Assembly: GCF_900582195.1 (NCBI RefSeq)
Contig: NZ_UTHA01000091.1
Span: 1 to 64,000 of the forward strand
From: Pseudomonas viridiflava
Lineage (GTDB): Bacteria > Pseudomonadota > Gammaproteobacteria > Pseudomonadales > Pseudomonadaceae
Reading direction: 5' to 3'
Length of the DNA: 64,000 bases
The notes below the pieces were generated by a model. The model made no database searches and was not told where the DNA came from. It was given only the letters and a program-made list of their open reading frames with translations. The position numbers were made by a program, and so were the translations under genes. Positions within the stretch are counted from its first letter, which is position 1. Each line of letters begins with the position of its first letter. Of this stretch, positions 27,511 to 37,110 are shown piece after piece.

Positions 27511-29454
27511 TTACTTGCCTGCCGGTTTTGCCGCGCGTTTGGTGGTGCCCGTGGTTTTGCTGCGGGTCGATTTGCGTTTCTTCTTCCACGGCGCCGCCGC
27601 TTTACCGGCCGGTGGCGGGCCGCTGATGGTCAGGCTGAGGCTGGAGCAGCGTGTTACCTGTTTGCTCATCCACGCCGCTTGTTTGGTAACGAACTCTTCA
27701 AGACTCATTTCGCCGCTTTGCACCATATCCAGCGCCTGCTCCCAGATCGCCGTGGTACCGGGGTCGGCAATCGCGCGTGGCACCGCATCGATCAGGCTGA
27801 ACGCCGCCGGCGTCGCAGCGAGGGCCTTGCCGTTTTTCACCAGATAGCCACGGTCAATCAAGCCCTGAATGATCGAGGCGCGGGTCGCTTCGGTGCCGAT
27901 CCCGGTGGTGTCCTTGAGTTTCTGTTTGAGCAGTGGATCCTCGACCAGTTTGGCGACGTTCTTCATCGCCTTGATCAGATCGCCCTCGGTGTAGGGCTTC
28001 GGCGGCTGTGTCCACAGATCCTTGAACTTCACAGCGGCGATGGCGCATTCAACGCCTTGGCTCAGGGCCGGCAAGGTTTGCGGTGCGGGAGCTTCGCGGC
28101 CCTTGGCCGGCGCCAGTGCCTCGGGCAGGGCACGTTTCCAACCTGCTTCGATGATCTGCTTGCCGACCGCGCGCAACGCTTCACCGGCGCAATCGAAATC
28201 GGCCTGGGTGCGATCGTATTCGTGATTGGGCAGAAACTGCGCCAGGTAGCGTGCGCGAATAAGCGTGTAGACCGCGCGGTGTTTGCCGGTCAGGCGTTCA
28301 AGATTCTTCGCCGCAGCGGTGGGGATGATGCCGTGGTGAGCGCTGACCTTGGCGTCGTTCCAAGCTCGGGAGCGGCGCTGGGGGTCGAGATGGCCTTGCA
28401 GTGCGTCAAGACTCGAGTCGGCCTGACGCAACGCAGCGAGAATCCCCGGCGCCTCACTGTGCTGGCTCAACGGCAAGTAGCCGCAATCACTGCGCGGGTA
28501 GGTGATGACTTTGTAGGTTTCGTAGAGTGCCTGGGCGATGTCGAGGGTTTCCTGCGCGCCGAGGCCGAGTTTTTTTGAGCAGACCTCCTGCAAGGTGCCG
28601 AGATCGAAGGGCAGGGGCGCCACTTCGCGCATGCGCTCGGTTTTCAGTTTAACCACCCGGGCACTGGCTGCGCCGTTGATGGCGGCCGCTGCTTGCTGGG
28701 CCAACGCCTGATTCAGGCAGCGATCCTGATCGTCACAGACATCCGACGGCGCCCGCCACTGCGCGGTAAACGGCATGCCGTTGTGCAGCAGATCGACATC
28801 GATCGCCCAGAACGGCACTGGCACGAAATCGGCGATGCTGCGATCACGATCGACCACCAGCCGCAAGGTCGGCGTCTGTACCCGGCCGACCGGCAGCACG
28901 CCTTGATAACCCGACTGCCGCCCCAGCAGCGTGAACAGCCGACTCATGTTCATGCCGATCAGCCAGTCCGCCCGCGAACGGCCCAGCGCCGAGTGATACA
29001 GGCTGAACGTCTCGGCCCCCGGTTTCAACGCGGCCAAGGCTTTGCGGATCGAGGCCTCGTCCAGCGCCGACAGCCACAACCGGCGGATCGGCCCGCGATA
29101 ACGGCAATGCTCGACCAGTTCCCGGGCGATCATCTCGCCCTCACGGTCGGCGTCGGTGGCGATGATCAGTTCGCTGGCCTCGCCGAGCAGGCGCTTGACC
29201 GCTTTGTACTGGCTGGCGGTACGCGGCTTGACGGTCATTTTCCACTTGTCCGGAATGATCGGCAGATCGGCCAGCACCCAGCGCTTGTAGCGCGCGTCAT
29301 AGGCATCCGGCGGCGCGGTTTCGAGCAAGTGGCCGATGCACCAGGTCACCGTGACATCCGTTCCCAGCCAGCAGCCATCGCCCCGGCGCCTGGCGCCGAG
29401 CACGGCCGCAATGTCTTTGGCCTGGGAGGGTTTTTCACAGAGGTACAGCCGCAT
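27511..29454 (-). CDS. topB: DNA topoisomerase III
   Basis: 647-residue type IA topoisomerase. The TOPRIM domain is at the N-terminus (MRLYLCEKPSQAKDIAAVLG and ATDADREGEMIARE, with the acidic metal ligands), and the active-site tyrosine lies in YKVITYPRSDCGYLP. LPVGRVQTPTLRLVVDRD is another family block. A basic Lys/Arg/Thr-rich tail ends the protein. It decatenates replication and recombination intermediates. The start is set at 29454 (MRLYLCEK as in other TopB proteins); three residues more are possible. A LexA-like box lies about 73 bases upstream. Confidence 0.93.
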   Translation of the reverse strand: MRLYLCEKPSQAKDIAAVLGARRRGDGCWLGTDVTVTWCIGHLLETAPPDAYDARYKRWVLADLPIIPDKWKMTVKPRTASQYKAVKRLLGEASELIIATDADREGEMIARELVEHCRYRGPIRRLWLSALDEASIRKALAALKPGAETFSLYHSALGRSRADWLIGMNMSRLFTLLGRQSGYQGVLPVGRVQTPTLRLVVDRDRSIADFVPVPFWAIDVDLLHNGMPFTAQWRAPSDVCDDQDRCLNQALAQQAAAAINGAASARVVKLKTERMREVAPLPFDLGTLQEVCSKKLGLGAQETLDIAQALYETYKVITYPRSDCGYLPLSQHSEAPGILAALRQADSSLDALQGHLDPQRRSRAWNDAKVSAHHGIIPTAAAKNLERLTGKHRAVYTLIRARYLAQFLPNHEYDRTQADFDCAGEALRAVGKQIIEAGWKRALPEALAPAKGREAPAPQTLPALSQGVECAIAAVKFKDLWTQPPKPYTEGDLIKAMKNVAKLVEDPLLKQKLKDTTGIGTEATRASIIQGLIDRGYLVKNGKALAATPAAFSLIDAVPRAIADPGTTAIWEQALDMVQSGEMSLEEFVTKQAAWMSKQVTRCSSLSLTISGPPPAGKAAAPWKKKRKSTRSKTTGTTKRAAKPAGK

Positions 29455-29526
29455 AACCACCATCGTCGATCAAGGTCGGAACAGGTGCACAGAATGGCCG
29501 GACTTGGCCTCAGGGGCAACTTTTAT

Positions 29527-29542
29527 CTGTATGGATATACAG
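29527..29542. promoter_or_regulatory. LexA (SOS) box-like operator
   Basis: CTGTATGGATATACAG fits the CTG-N10-CAG SOS box exactly and lies in a 28-bp palindrome with 12-base perfect arms (TTTTATCTGTAT and its complement). It is about 73 bases upstream of the topB start and about 190 bases upstream of the serralysin gene, so SOS control of topB is the simplest reading. Confidence 0.7.
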
Positions 29543-29731
29543 ATAAAAAGCATTGCAGCAGGTGACGGGTAATACAGGGACGCAGGCCGGGCTATCGAGA
29601 AATTGATTAGCGCCCGGTTTGCGCCTGTGTCAGGTTTTTCGCCGATTCAAACACGCGAGTGACAGGACGATCTCGCCAGAAGATCGCCGTGGTCTGTCGA
29701 CACTGACTACTCAGAAACAAGGAAGTCCATC

Positions 29732-31138
29732 ATGGCTCAAGCCAAATTCAACACCAGCAGCGCCTTCGACCAAGTCGATACCTTCAGCCATCTGTATGAC
29801 CGTGGTGTCGGGCTGGTCAACGGCAAACCCTCATTCACTGCCGATCAGGCTGCGTATGAAATCCTGCGCAAAGGCCTGTCGTGGGGCGACAAGAACGCTG
29901 ACGGCAAGATCGACCTCAGTTACACCTTCCTGACCGAGAAACCGGCGAACTACAACGTCAAACTGGGCAACTTCAGCGAGTTCAGCGCCCAGCAAAAGGC
30001 TCAGGCCGTGCTGGCCATGCAATCCTGGGCTGATGTCGCCAACGTCACCTTCACTGAAGGCAAGGGCGGCGAAGGTCACATGACCTTCGGCAACTACGAT
30101 GTCAGCACCGGTGGCGCAGCGTTCGCTTACCTGCCGAGCGGCGGCAGCTATGACGGCCAGTCGTGGTACTTGATCAACGATCAGTATCAGGTCAACAAAA
30201 CTCCCGACACCAACAACTACGGGCGCCAGACCCTGACCCACGAGATCGGCCATACCCTCGGCCTGTCGCACCCGGGCGCCTACAACGCCGGTAACGGTAA
30301 CCCGACCTACAACGACGCCAAGTACGCCGAAGACACTCGCGGCTACAGCCTGATGAGCTACTGGAGCGAAGCCAACACCGACCAGAATTTCAGCAAGGAC
30401 GGCAGCGGCGCGTACGCTTCGGCGCCATTGCTGGACGATATCGTCGCGGTGCAAAAACTGTATGGCGCCAACTATGCGACCCGCGCCGATGACACCACCT
30501 ACGGTTTCAACTCCAACGCCGAGCGCGATTTCTACAGCGCCACTTCGGCTTCTTCCAAAGTGGTGTTCTCGGTGTGGGATGGCGGCGGTCATGACACGCT
30601 GGACTTCTCCGGTTTCAGCCAGAACCAGAAGATCAACCTCAATGAAGGTTCGTTCTCCGATGTCGGCGGTCTGGTGGGTAACGTTTCCATTGCTTACGGT
30701 GTGACCGTGGAGAACGCGCTGGGCGGTTCGGGCAATGACCTGTTGATTGGCAACGCTGTCGCCAATGATCTGTTCGGCGGTGCTGGCAACGACATCATTT
30801 ACGGTGGTGGCGGTGGCGATACCTTGTGGGGCGGTGCGGGTGCAGACACTTTCGTGTTCGGCGCAGCGAGCGACTCGACCATGACCGCGCCGGACTGGAT
30901 CATGGATTTCACCAGCGGCCTGGACAAGATCGACCTGTCGGGCATCGCCGGTTTCGCCACGGGTGCGGCGTCGCTGAACTTCGTCAGCGGCTTCACCGGG
31001 CATGCGGGCGACGCGATCCTGACCTACTTTACGCAGACCAATCAGACCAGCTTGATGGTTGACCTGACGGGGCAGGGGGCGGTGGACTTTGCTGTGGGCG
31101 TGGTGGGGCAGGCGGTGGCGACTGATATCGTTGCGTGA
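29732..31138 (+). CDS. serralysin-type zinc metalloprotease (AprA-like)
   Basis: 468-residue secreted alkaline protease of the serralysin (M10B) family. The zinc site [11 protein letters not shown] (His170, Glu171, His174, His180) and the Met-turn (SLMSYW, Met208) are intact. RTX calcium-binding repeats follow at about residues 330-370 ([32 protein letters not shown]), and the C-terminal region carries the type I secretion signal. There is no N-terminal signal peptide, as expected. The usual inhibitor and aprDEF exporter genes are not adjacent, so secretion must rely on a system elsewhere. An AAGGAAG site precedes the ATG. Confidence 0.92.
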   Translation: MAQAKFNTSSAFDQVDTFSHLYDRGVGLVNGKPSFTADQAAYEILRKGLSWGDKNADGKIDLSYTFLTEKPANYNVKLGNFSEFSAQQKAQAVLAMQSWADVANVTFTEGKGGEGHMTFGNYDVSTGGAAFAYLPSGGSYDGQSWYLINDQYQVNKTPDTNNYGRQTLTHEIGHTLGLSHPGAYNAGNGNPTYNDAKYAEDTRGYSLMSYWSEANTDQNFSKDGSGAYASAPLLDDIVAVQKLYGANYATRADDTTYGFNSNAERDFYSATSASSKVVFSVWDGGGHDTLDFSGFSQNQKINLNEGSFSDVGGLVGNVSIAYGVTVENALGGSGNDLLIGNAVANDLFGGAGNDIIYGGGGGDTLWGGAGADTFVFGAASDSTMTAPDWIMDFTSGLDKIDLSGIAGFATGAASLNFVSGFTGHAGDAILTYFTQTNQTSLMVDLTGQGAVDFAVGVVGQAVATDIVA

Positions 31139-31152
31139 TGCCTGTAGAGCGG

Positions 31153-31330
31153 CCCTCACCCTAACCCTCTCCCAGTGGGAGAGGGGACCGAATGGGGGAT
31201 ATTGGCGAAATTCACCGACTTGAACGATTGGCTTTGAATCCATAATCGAAACCGCACGTTCAGGTCGATGTAGAGCGAAAGACACCTAGGTCGGCGCCCT
31301 CTCCCTCGGGGAGAGGGCTAGGGTGAGGGG
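31153..31330. repeat. about 177-bp palindromic repeat, copy 2
   Basis: Same ends as the copy at 25851-26026 (CCCTCACCCTAACCCTCTCC ... GAGAGGGCTAGGGTGAGGGG) and a related interior. It begins 15 bases after the serralysin stop codon and could work as a transcription stop. Confidence 0.85.
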
Positions 31331-31428
31331 CTTTTGATGTTGAAGGGCCGTTCGGCTGTAAACCCAACCCAACCCGAACCGATGGGCTATACCTGAACCG
31401 GTCTCTTCGCCGTATTCAGGAGAACCCC

Positions 31429-31794
31429 ATGAAAAGCTCCGGTCCCAGTCCCGTCATCGCCCTCGAACAACTTCCCGGCTGCCTGATCGTGAAATTCCAC
31501 GGCATCTAGGTCGCCGCGTCCTCCCACGTACTGATCCTCAACGAAGCCAACTACCCGCCGGTCTATTACATCCCCCGCGAAGACATCGACGAAAAGTACT
31601 TCGCCCGCACCGACCACACCAGTTATTGCCCGTACAAGGGCGATGCCAATTACTTCAGCCTGCAAGTGCCGGGGCATGAAGGGGCCAATGCGGTGTGGAC
31701 TTACGAAACACCGAAAATCTCGGTCGGGCAGATCAAAGACTACGTCGCGTTTTATCCAGATCAGGTCAAGTTCGAGGTGATCAAGGCGGAGTGA
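31429..31794 (+). pseudogene. DUF427 protein gene interrupted by an in-frame TAG
   Basis: A 121-codon frame starts at an ATG with a strong AGGAGAA site and ends at TGA 31792-31794, but codon 27 (31507-31509) is TAG. After it the protein continues in frame with the DUF427 pattern: PPVYYIPREDI, then HTSYCPYKGDANYF and VWTYETPKISVGQIKDYVAFYPDQV. No other damage is visible, so the stop is recent, a sequencing error, or read through. No alternative start downstream of the stop gives most of the domain except rare codons. DUF427 proteins have no settled function. Confidence 0.78.
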
Positions 31795-31831
31795 GAAGTA
31801 CAGCCCCTCAGTGAGGGGCCGTCTAATCAGT

Positions 31832-32440
31832 TCATACCGTCATCAACAACAGAGCGACCATCGGGTAGTAACGATTGTCGTGGCTGCGGGTTTTTTGGGC
31901 TTGGGTGGGGGTCACCCATGCCAAGGCCTGAAAATCCAACTTGAGCAGCTCTTGCTGGAAGGCTTCGATCTGTTCTGCACTGGCCTCTGTACCTAGCGAA
32001 AAAGGTGCAACGAACACCGCGCCCAGACGTGGATCGTGGTAATCGACTCGCTCTGCGTCGCCCTTCGCTTGATCACGTCTGGCAGCGATATGGTTTTTGG
32101 CCTTTTCCTCTCCATTGATATTTACGTAAGCCACTTTTGCCTCTATGCAAAACCCGACCTGCTCATTGGCAATGTACAAATCATTGCGACCGATCGAGGC
32201 TGCCTGCTCACTTGCCTCTGTCGCGATTTTGCTGATCTGGTATTCCTCGATGGCCGTCCAGTCGGCTTTCCAGGCAGCTCCCGCGAGAATGCTGACGTTC
32301 GCCTGCTCGTTGTACCAGTAAGGCAGATCATCGCCATCCCAGACGTCAATGTAGCGTTGGGTGCAGGCTATCCAGCTTTTCAGAACCGGTTCGAGCGGCT
32401 GCAGGGCCGGGCAGGTAATGGATACATATTGATCGTTCAT
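31832..32440 (-). CDS. hypothetical soluble protein
   Basis: 202-residue protein starting MNDQYVSITCPALQPLEPVL, without signal peptide or membrane segment. Trp-rich and acidic in the first half (IDVWDGDDLPYWYN, WKADWTAIEEYQISKIA), later DLYIANEQVGFCIEAKVAYV, which has a nuclease-like E-x-K pattern by chance or design. I do not recognise a family. An ATG at 32461 would add seven residues; the 32440 start has a distant AAGGA. It stands alone, GC lower than the neighbours. Confidence 0.6.
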   Translation of the reverse strand: MNDQYVSITCPALQPLEPVLKSWIACTQRYIDVWDGDDLPYWYNEQANVSILAGAAWKADWTAIEEYQISKIATEASEQAASIGRNDLYIANEQVGFCIEAKVAYVNINGEEKAKNHIAARRDQAKGDAERVDYHDPRLGAVFVAPFSLGTEASAEQIEAFQQELLKLDFQALAWVTPTQAQKTRSHDNRYYPMVALLLMTV

Positions 32441-32563
32441 CGAGAGGATGATCCTTGTCATTTGACGACGTTAATGGGCTGCGCAATGTGCTATTGAAGG
32501 TTAGATAGCCCAATGGTTGGCCACTGATACGCCATTACTTCACCAGAGGCAAATTCAAGGCAA

Positions 32564-32597
32564 CAAAAAGCCGCTTCAGGGCCAAACTGAAGCGGCT
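32564..32597 (-). terminator. terminator of the MHS transporter gene
   Basis: An 11-bp stem AGCCGCTTCAG / CTGAAGCGGCT has an A run that becomes a T tract on the minus strand, just past the stop at 32610. Confidence 0.85.
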
Positions 32598-32609
32598 CGG
32601 TTAACGTGC

Positions 32610-34232
32610 TCAGTTCTTGTCCAGATCGATATTCTTCGTCTCACGCAAACAGATCATCCCCACCACCAGGCTCACCCCGGTAATCAGCACCGGATACCAA
32701 AGCCCGTAGAAGATGTCCCCGGTGTACACCACCAGTGCAAACGACACCGTCGGCAGGAACCCGCCAAACCAGCCGTTGCCGATGTGGTACGGCAGCGACA
32801 TCGAGGTATAGCGAATGCGCGTCGGGAACAGTTCGACCATCAGCGCTGCCAGCGGGCCGTAGCACATCGCCGAGATGATGATCAGCGCCACGATCAGGGC
32901 GACGATCATCGGTTTGTTGATTTGCTGCAGATCGGCCTGTTGCGGGTAGCCGGCGAGGGTGATCGCGCCGCGCAGGGCGGCCTCGTCGAAGCCATCGAGT
33001 TTGACGTCGCCGACGCTCACCTGCACGGCGCTGCCAGCAGGCGCAGCGGCGCTGGAGTAGGGCAGGCCTTGCTTGACCAGGAAGGTTTTCACCTTGTCGC
33101 ACGGGCTGTCGAATTTGGCTTTGCCCACCGGGTCGAACTGGAAGGTGCAGGTCGCCGGATCCGCCAACACGGTGATGGGCGCCTGACGGCTGGCCTGATC
33201 GATTGCCGGGTTGGCGTAGTGGGCGAGGGATTTGAAGATCGGGAAATACAGCGCCGTGGCCAGCAGCAAGCCCAGCATCAGCACCGGTTTACGCCCGACC
33301 TTGTCCGACAGCCAGCCGAAAAAGATAAAGAACGGTGCTCCGATGACCACGCTGATGATCAGCAAGGTATTGGCCACCGCCGGGTCCATTTTCAGGAACT
33401 GGGTGAGGAAGAACAGCACATAAAACTGCGCCGCGTAGAAGGTCACCGCTTGGCCGGCGTTGATGCTGAACAAAGCGATCAGCACGACTTTGAGGTTCTC
33501 CCATTTGCCGAAGGATTCGCGGATCGGCGCTTTTGAGGTTTTGCCTTCCTCTTTCATTTTCAGGTAGGCCGGCGACTCGTGCAGGCTCAGGCGAATCCAG
33601 GTGGAAATGCCCAGCAGCACGATCGACAACAGGAACGGAATGCGCCAGCCCCAGACTTCAAACTGATCGCCGGTGAAGTAGCGGCAACCGAGCACCACCA
33701 GCAGCGACAGCAACAAGCCGAGGGTCGCGGTGGACTGAATCCAGCTGGTATGGAAACCGCGCTTTCCGATCGGCGCGTGTTCGGCAACGTAGGTGGCCGC
33801 GCCGCCGTATTCACCGCCGAGCGCCAGGCCCTGCAGCATGCGCAGCACCACCAGAATGATCGGCGCGGCGATGCCGATGCTGGCGTAGGTCGGCAGCAGG
33901 CCGACGCAGAAGGTCGCCACGCCCATCAGAATGATCGTCGCGAGAAAGGTGTATTTGCGCCCGATCATGTCCCCCAACCGACCGAACACCAGCGCCCCGA
34001 ACGGCCTCACGATAAAGCCGGCGGCGAAGGCCATCAGCGCAAAAATGAAAGCGGTGGTGTCGTTGACCCCGGCGAAAAACTGCTTGCTGATCACCGCCGC
34101 GAGGGCGCCGTAGAGGAAGAAGTCATACCACTCGAACACCGTCCCCAGTGATGAAGCGAAGATGACTTTGCGTGTATCCGGGCTGGTCTCCGCGCTGCGC
34201 ACGGCGTCCAGCGGCTGAACGTGTTCTGACAT
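32610..34232 (-). CDS. MFS transporter, metabolite:H+ symporter (MHS) subfamily
   Basis: 540-residue inner-membrane transporter of the major facilitator superfamily, MHS type (relatives carry shikimate, alpha-ketoglutarate or proline/betaine). The signature loop RLGDMIGRKYTF and its second-half counterpart LSDKVGRKPVLM are present, as is VFEWYDFFLYGALAA at the first helix. A loop of about 100 residues with two cysteines (around CTFQF and SPCDKV) is inserted before the tenth helix and is probably extracytoplasmic; this makes the protein longer than the usual 430-450. The start at 34232 has a GAGGGA site. Substrate unknown. Confidence 0.86.
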   Translation of the reverse strand: MSEHVQPLDAVRSAETSPDTRKVIFASSLGTVFEWYDFFLYGALAAVISKQFFAGVNDTTAFIFALMAFAAGFIVRPFGALVFGRLGDMIGRKYTFLATIILMGVATFCVGLLPTYASIGIAAPIILVVLRMLQGLALGGEYGGAATYVAEHAPIGKRGFHTSWIQSTATLGLLLSLLVVLGCRYFTGDQFEVWGWRIPFLLSIVLLGISTWIRLSLHESPAYLKMKEEGKTSKAPIRESFGKWENLKVVLIALFSINAGQAVTFYAAQFYVLFFLTQFLKMDPAVANTLLIISVVIGAPFFIFFGWLSDKVGRKPVLMLGLLLATALYFPIFKSLAHYANPAIDQASRQAPITVLADPATCTFQFDPVGKAKFDSPCDKVKTFLVKQGLPYSSAAAPAGSAVQVSVGDVKLDGFDEAALRGAITLAGYPQQADLQQINKPMIVALIVALIIISAMCYGPLAALMVELFPTRIRYTSMSLPYHIGNGWFGGFLPTVSFALVVYTGDIFYGLWYPVLITGVSLVVGMICLRETKNIDLDKN

Positions 34233-34320
34233 ATCGGTATCCCTCACAGTGATTGTTTTTGTTGTTCCACTGGTGTTGCGTGTCCGGGTGATGCGCGATG
34301 CTTTGAATCTGTTGATGATT

Positions 34321-34413
34321 CCTGTGGGAGCGAGCCTGCTCGCGAAGGCGTCGTGTCAGCCAACCTCTATGTTGAATGATCTACCGCTTTCGCGAGCAAG
34401 CTCGCACCCACAG
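34321..34413. repeat. REPIN overlapping the 3' end of the GMC gene
   Basis: CCTGTGGGAGCGAGCCTGCT and the inverted AGCAAGCTCGCACCCACAGG enclose about 40 bases. The right REP lies inside the reading frame of the GMC oxidoreductase gene. Confidence 0.88.
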
Positions 34414-36031
34414 GTACGGTGTTTACAGCTTTGGAATTGAGGATAAGTTGTGCGGCTTTCTCGGCAATCATCAGCGTAGGCGAACAGGTGTTGCCCGAGG
34501 TGATGCGCGGCATGATCGAGGCGTCGGCGATGCGCAAGCCGGGCACGCCGTGGACGCGCAGCTGTGCGTCGACCACGGCATCACCGTCATTGCCCATGCG
34601 ACAAGTGCCGACCGGGTGGAAAATCGTTGTGCCGATTGTTGCCGCCGCTTGCTGCAATTGTTCTTCACTTTGCAGGTTGGCGCCGGGCAGATACTCGACC
34701 GGTTTGAACGCGCGCAGGGCAGGCGCGCTGACGATGCGCCGGGTCAGGCGAATCGCATCCGCTGCCACCCGTAAATCTTCAGGATGACTGAGGTAGTTGG
34801 GCTGAATCAGCGGCGATTCTTGTGGATCCGCGGATCGAATGTCGATCCGTCCACGACTCCGCGGACGCAGATCACACACCGATGCGGTGAAGGCAGGGAA
34901 GCTGTGTAGCGGTTCACCAAAACGCTCCAGCGACAGTGGCTGCACGTGGTACTCAAGATTCGCCGAAGTCTGCTCCGGTCCCGAGCGCGCAAACGCGCCC
35001 AACTGACTCGGCGCCATCGACAGCGGCCCGCTGCGGTCATACAGATAACGCAGGCCCATGCCCATCTTGCCCCACACGCTGCCGGCGATCTGGTTGAGGG
35101 TTCGGGCGTTTTCCAGCTTGTAGATCAGGCGCAGTTGCAGGTGATCCTGCAGGTTGCCGCCGACGCCCGGCAGCTCATGAATCACGCCGATACCCAAGCG
35201 TTCTAGAAGCGGCCGTGGGCCAATTCCGGAACGTTGCAGAATGCTTGGCGAACCGACCGCGCCGGCGCACAGGACGATCTCCTTGCGCGCCTTGAACTGT
35301 TTAACCTGACTTTCGTGACGTGCACTGACTTTTGTTGCACGACCGTCCTCCAGCAGAACGCGATCCACCTCAACCCCTGTCAGCACCGTCAGATTGGTCC
35401 GATCACGCACAGGCTTGAGAAACGCCTTCGCCGCGTTCCAGCGCACCCCGGCTTTTTGATTGACCTGAAAGTAGCCGCAACCCTCGTTGTCGCCCTGATT
35501 GAAGTCATCGATGCTGGCGATGCCGCTTTGCTCGGCGGCACTGCGAAACGCATCCAGAATCGGCCACGACAGCCGCTGTTGTTCGACCCGCCATTCACCC
35601 TTGGCGCCGTGAAATTCAGCCGCGCCGGCAAAATGGTTTTCGCTCTGTTTGAACAGCGGCAGCACATCGTTCCAGGCCCAGCCCGGATTGCCCTCGGCCG
35701 CCCAGCCATCGTAATCGTTAGCCTGGCCACGCATGTAGATCATGCCGTTGATGGACGAACAGCCACCGAGCACTTTGCCGCGTGGATAGCTCAGCGCGCG
35801 GCCGTTGAGGCCCGGTTGTTGTTCGGTCTTGAAGCACCAGTCGGTGCGCGGGTTACCAATGCAGAACAGGTAACCGACAGGAATGTGAATCCACGCATAG
35901 TTGTCGCGCCCGCCGGCTTCGAGCAACAGCACGCGCTGCTGTGGGTCCGCCGACAGCCGATTGGCCAGCAAGCACCCGGCAGGGCCGGCGCCGACCACGA
36001 TGTAGTCGTATTCCTCGAGGGAAGTCTGCAT
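34367..36031 (-). CDS. GMC-family FAD-dependent oxidoreductase (choline dehydrogenase-like)
   Basis: 554-residue glucose-methanol-choline oxidoreductase. The N-terminal FAD site YIVVGAGPAGCLLANRLS, the GMC signature around YPRGKVLGGCSSINGMIYMRG and the C-terminal catalytic His region FHPVGTCRMGND are intact. Family members oxidise alcohols such as choline or alkanols; the substrate is open. The start at 36031 has a GAGG site; a longer frame to 36067 lacks one. The last residues (GASLLAKAVDHST) are encoded by a REP element, so the true ancestral stop has been lost and the tail extended. The divergent LysR gene is the likely regulator. Confidence 0.9.
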   Translation of the reverse strand: MQTSLEEYDYIVVGAGPAGCLLANRLSADPQQRVLLLEAGGRDNYAWIHIPVGYLFCIGNPRTDWCFKTEQQPGLNGRALSYPRGKVLGGCSSINGMIYMRGQANDYDGWAAEGNPGWAWNDVLPLFKQSENHFAGAAEFHGAKGEWRVEQQRLSWPILDAFRSAAEQSGIASIDDFNQGDNEGCGYFQVNQKAGVRWNAAKAFLKPVRDRTNLTVLTGVEVDRVLLEDGRATKVSARHESQVKQFKARKEIVLCAGAVGSPSILQRSGIGPRPLLERLGIGVIHELPGVGGNLQDHLQLRLIYKLENARTLNQIAGSVWGKMGMGLRYLYDRSGPLSMAPSQLGAFARSGPEQTSANLEYHVQPLSLERFGEPLHSFPAFTASVCDLRPRSRGRIDIRSADPQESPLIQPNYLSHPEDLRVAADAIRLTRRIVSAPALRAFKPVEYLPGANLQSEEQLQQAAATIGTTIFHPVGTCRMGNDGDAVVDAQLRVHGVPGLRIADASIMPRITSGNTCSPTLMIAEKAAQLILNSKAVNTVPVGASLLAKAVDHST

Positions 36032-36164
36032 TCCCTGACCTCGCTTTTTGTTTTTATTGTCGGACACTCTAGTTGTTAGCTTTCGTTAAAAGAATGTTAG
36101 TTTTTGCGCAGCCGCTGTGCGTTTTTAAACAGCCTGCTTAGACCATAGCCGACAAGGACACGCC

Positions 36165-37076
36165 ATGTTCGACTGGAACGACCTGCGGTTTTTTCTCGAA
36201 TTGCAACGCAGCGGCCGCCTGCTCACCGCTGCCCGCCGCCTCAACACCACCCACGCCACCGTCGCTCGCCACATCGAAGCCATCGAAAAAAGCCTCGGCA
36301 CTGCGCTGTTCGTCCAGCACGCGCAAGGTTATGAGATGACCCCGGCGGGGGAGGCGCTGCTTAAACATGCCGAGGCGATGGAAAACGTTGCGCTGCTGGC
36401 GCAGGAAGAAATCACCCAATCCACTGCGCCGTTGGGCAAGATTCGTGTAGGCGTCACCGAAGGACTTGGCATCAAGTTTCTCGCCAGTCGCATGATCGGC
36501 TTGTTCGAGCGTTATCCGGGGCTGGAAGTGGAACTGGTCGCGGTGCCGCGCTTTGTCAGCATCCTCAACCGTGAAGCGGAAATCAGCATTCACCTGGAGC
36601 GCCCGGCGGCGGACATGCTCGTCACGCGCAAGCTCACCGACTATCGCTTGGCGCTCTACGCCAGCCAACGCTATCTCGATAAAGCCCCGCCGCTGCACAG
36701 CCGCGAAGACCTCGGGCGGCACGCGTGGATCGGCTATGTCGATGACTTGCTGTTCAGCCAGGAACTGATGTTTCTCAACAGTTTCTGTCGCAGCCCTCGG
36801 GTGGTGTTCCATAGCACCAGTGTCATTGCGCAGCAGGAAGCGGCGCGGTCGGGATTGGGCATTGCGGTGTTGCCTTGCTACATGGCCGAGTCGGATCCCG
36901 ATCTGGTGCCGTTGCTGCCGGATGAAAGCATCGAGCGTAGTTACTGGATCAGTACTCGGCGCGAGTTGCACAAGTCGGTGCGGCTGCGGGTGGTCTGGGA
37001 TTATGTGGTGGGGTTGTGTGAGGCGGAGCAGGGGTTGCTGCTGGGCAGATCGCAGGTTGGCTCCTCTTTTGCTTGA
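36165..37076 (+). CDS. LysR-family transcriptional regulator
   Basis: 303-residue LysR-type regulator. The helix-turn-helix lies in SGRLLTAARRLNTTHATVARHIEAIE, and the ligand-binding domain begins at about residue 92 (GKIRVGVTEGLG). It is divergent from the GMC oxidoreductase gene with a 133-base gap that should hold both promoters, so it probably controls that gene. The inducer is unknown. Confidence 0.87.
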   Translation: MFDWNDLRFFLELQRSGRLLTAARRLNTTHATVARHIEAIEKSLGTALFVQHAQGYEMTPAGEALLKHAEAMENVALLAQEEITQSTAPLGKIRVGVTEGLGIKFLASRMIGLFERYPGLEVELVAVPRFVSILNREAEISIHLERPAADMLVTRKLTDYRLALYASQRYLDKAPPLHSREDLGRHAWIGYVDDLLFSQELMFLNSFCRSPRVVFHSTSVIAQQEAARSGLGIAVLPCYMAESDPDLVPLLPDESIERSYWISTRRELHKSVRLRVVWDYVVGLCEAEQGLLLGRSQVGSSFA

Positions 37077-37110
37077 AAGCGCCAAGGCCTTTTAACAATG
37101 GAGAGCAGCA

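Noticed and set aside
29831..31285. Long minus-strand open frame opposite the serralysin gene
   Set aside because: Antisense shadow; the plus strand encodes a complete metalloprotease with its zinc site and RTX repeats.
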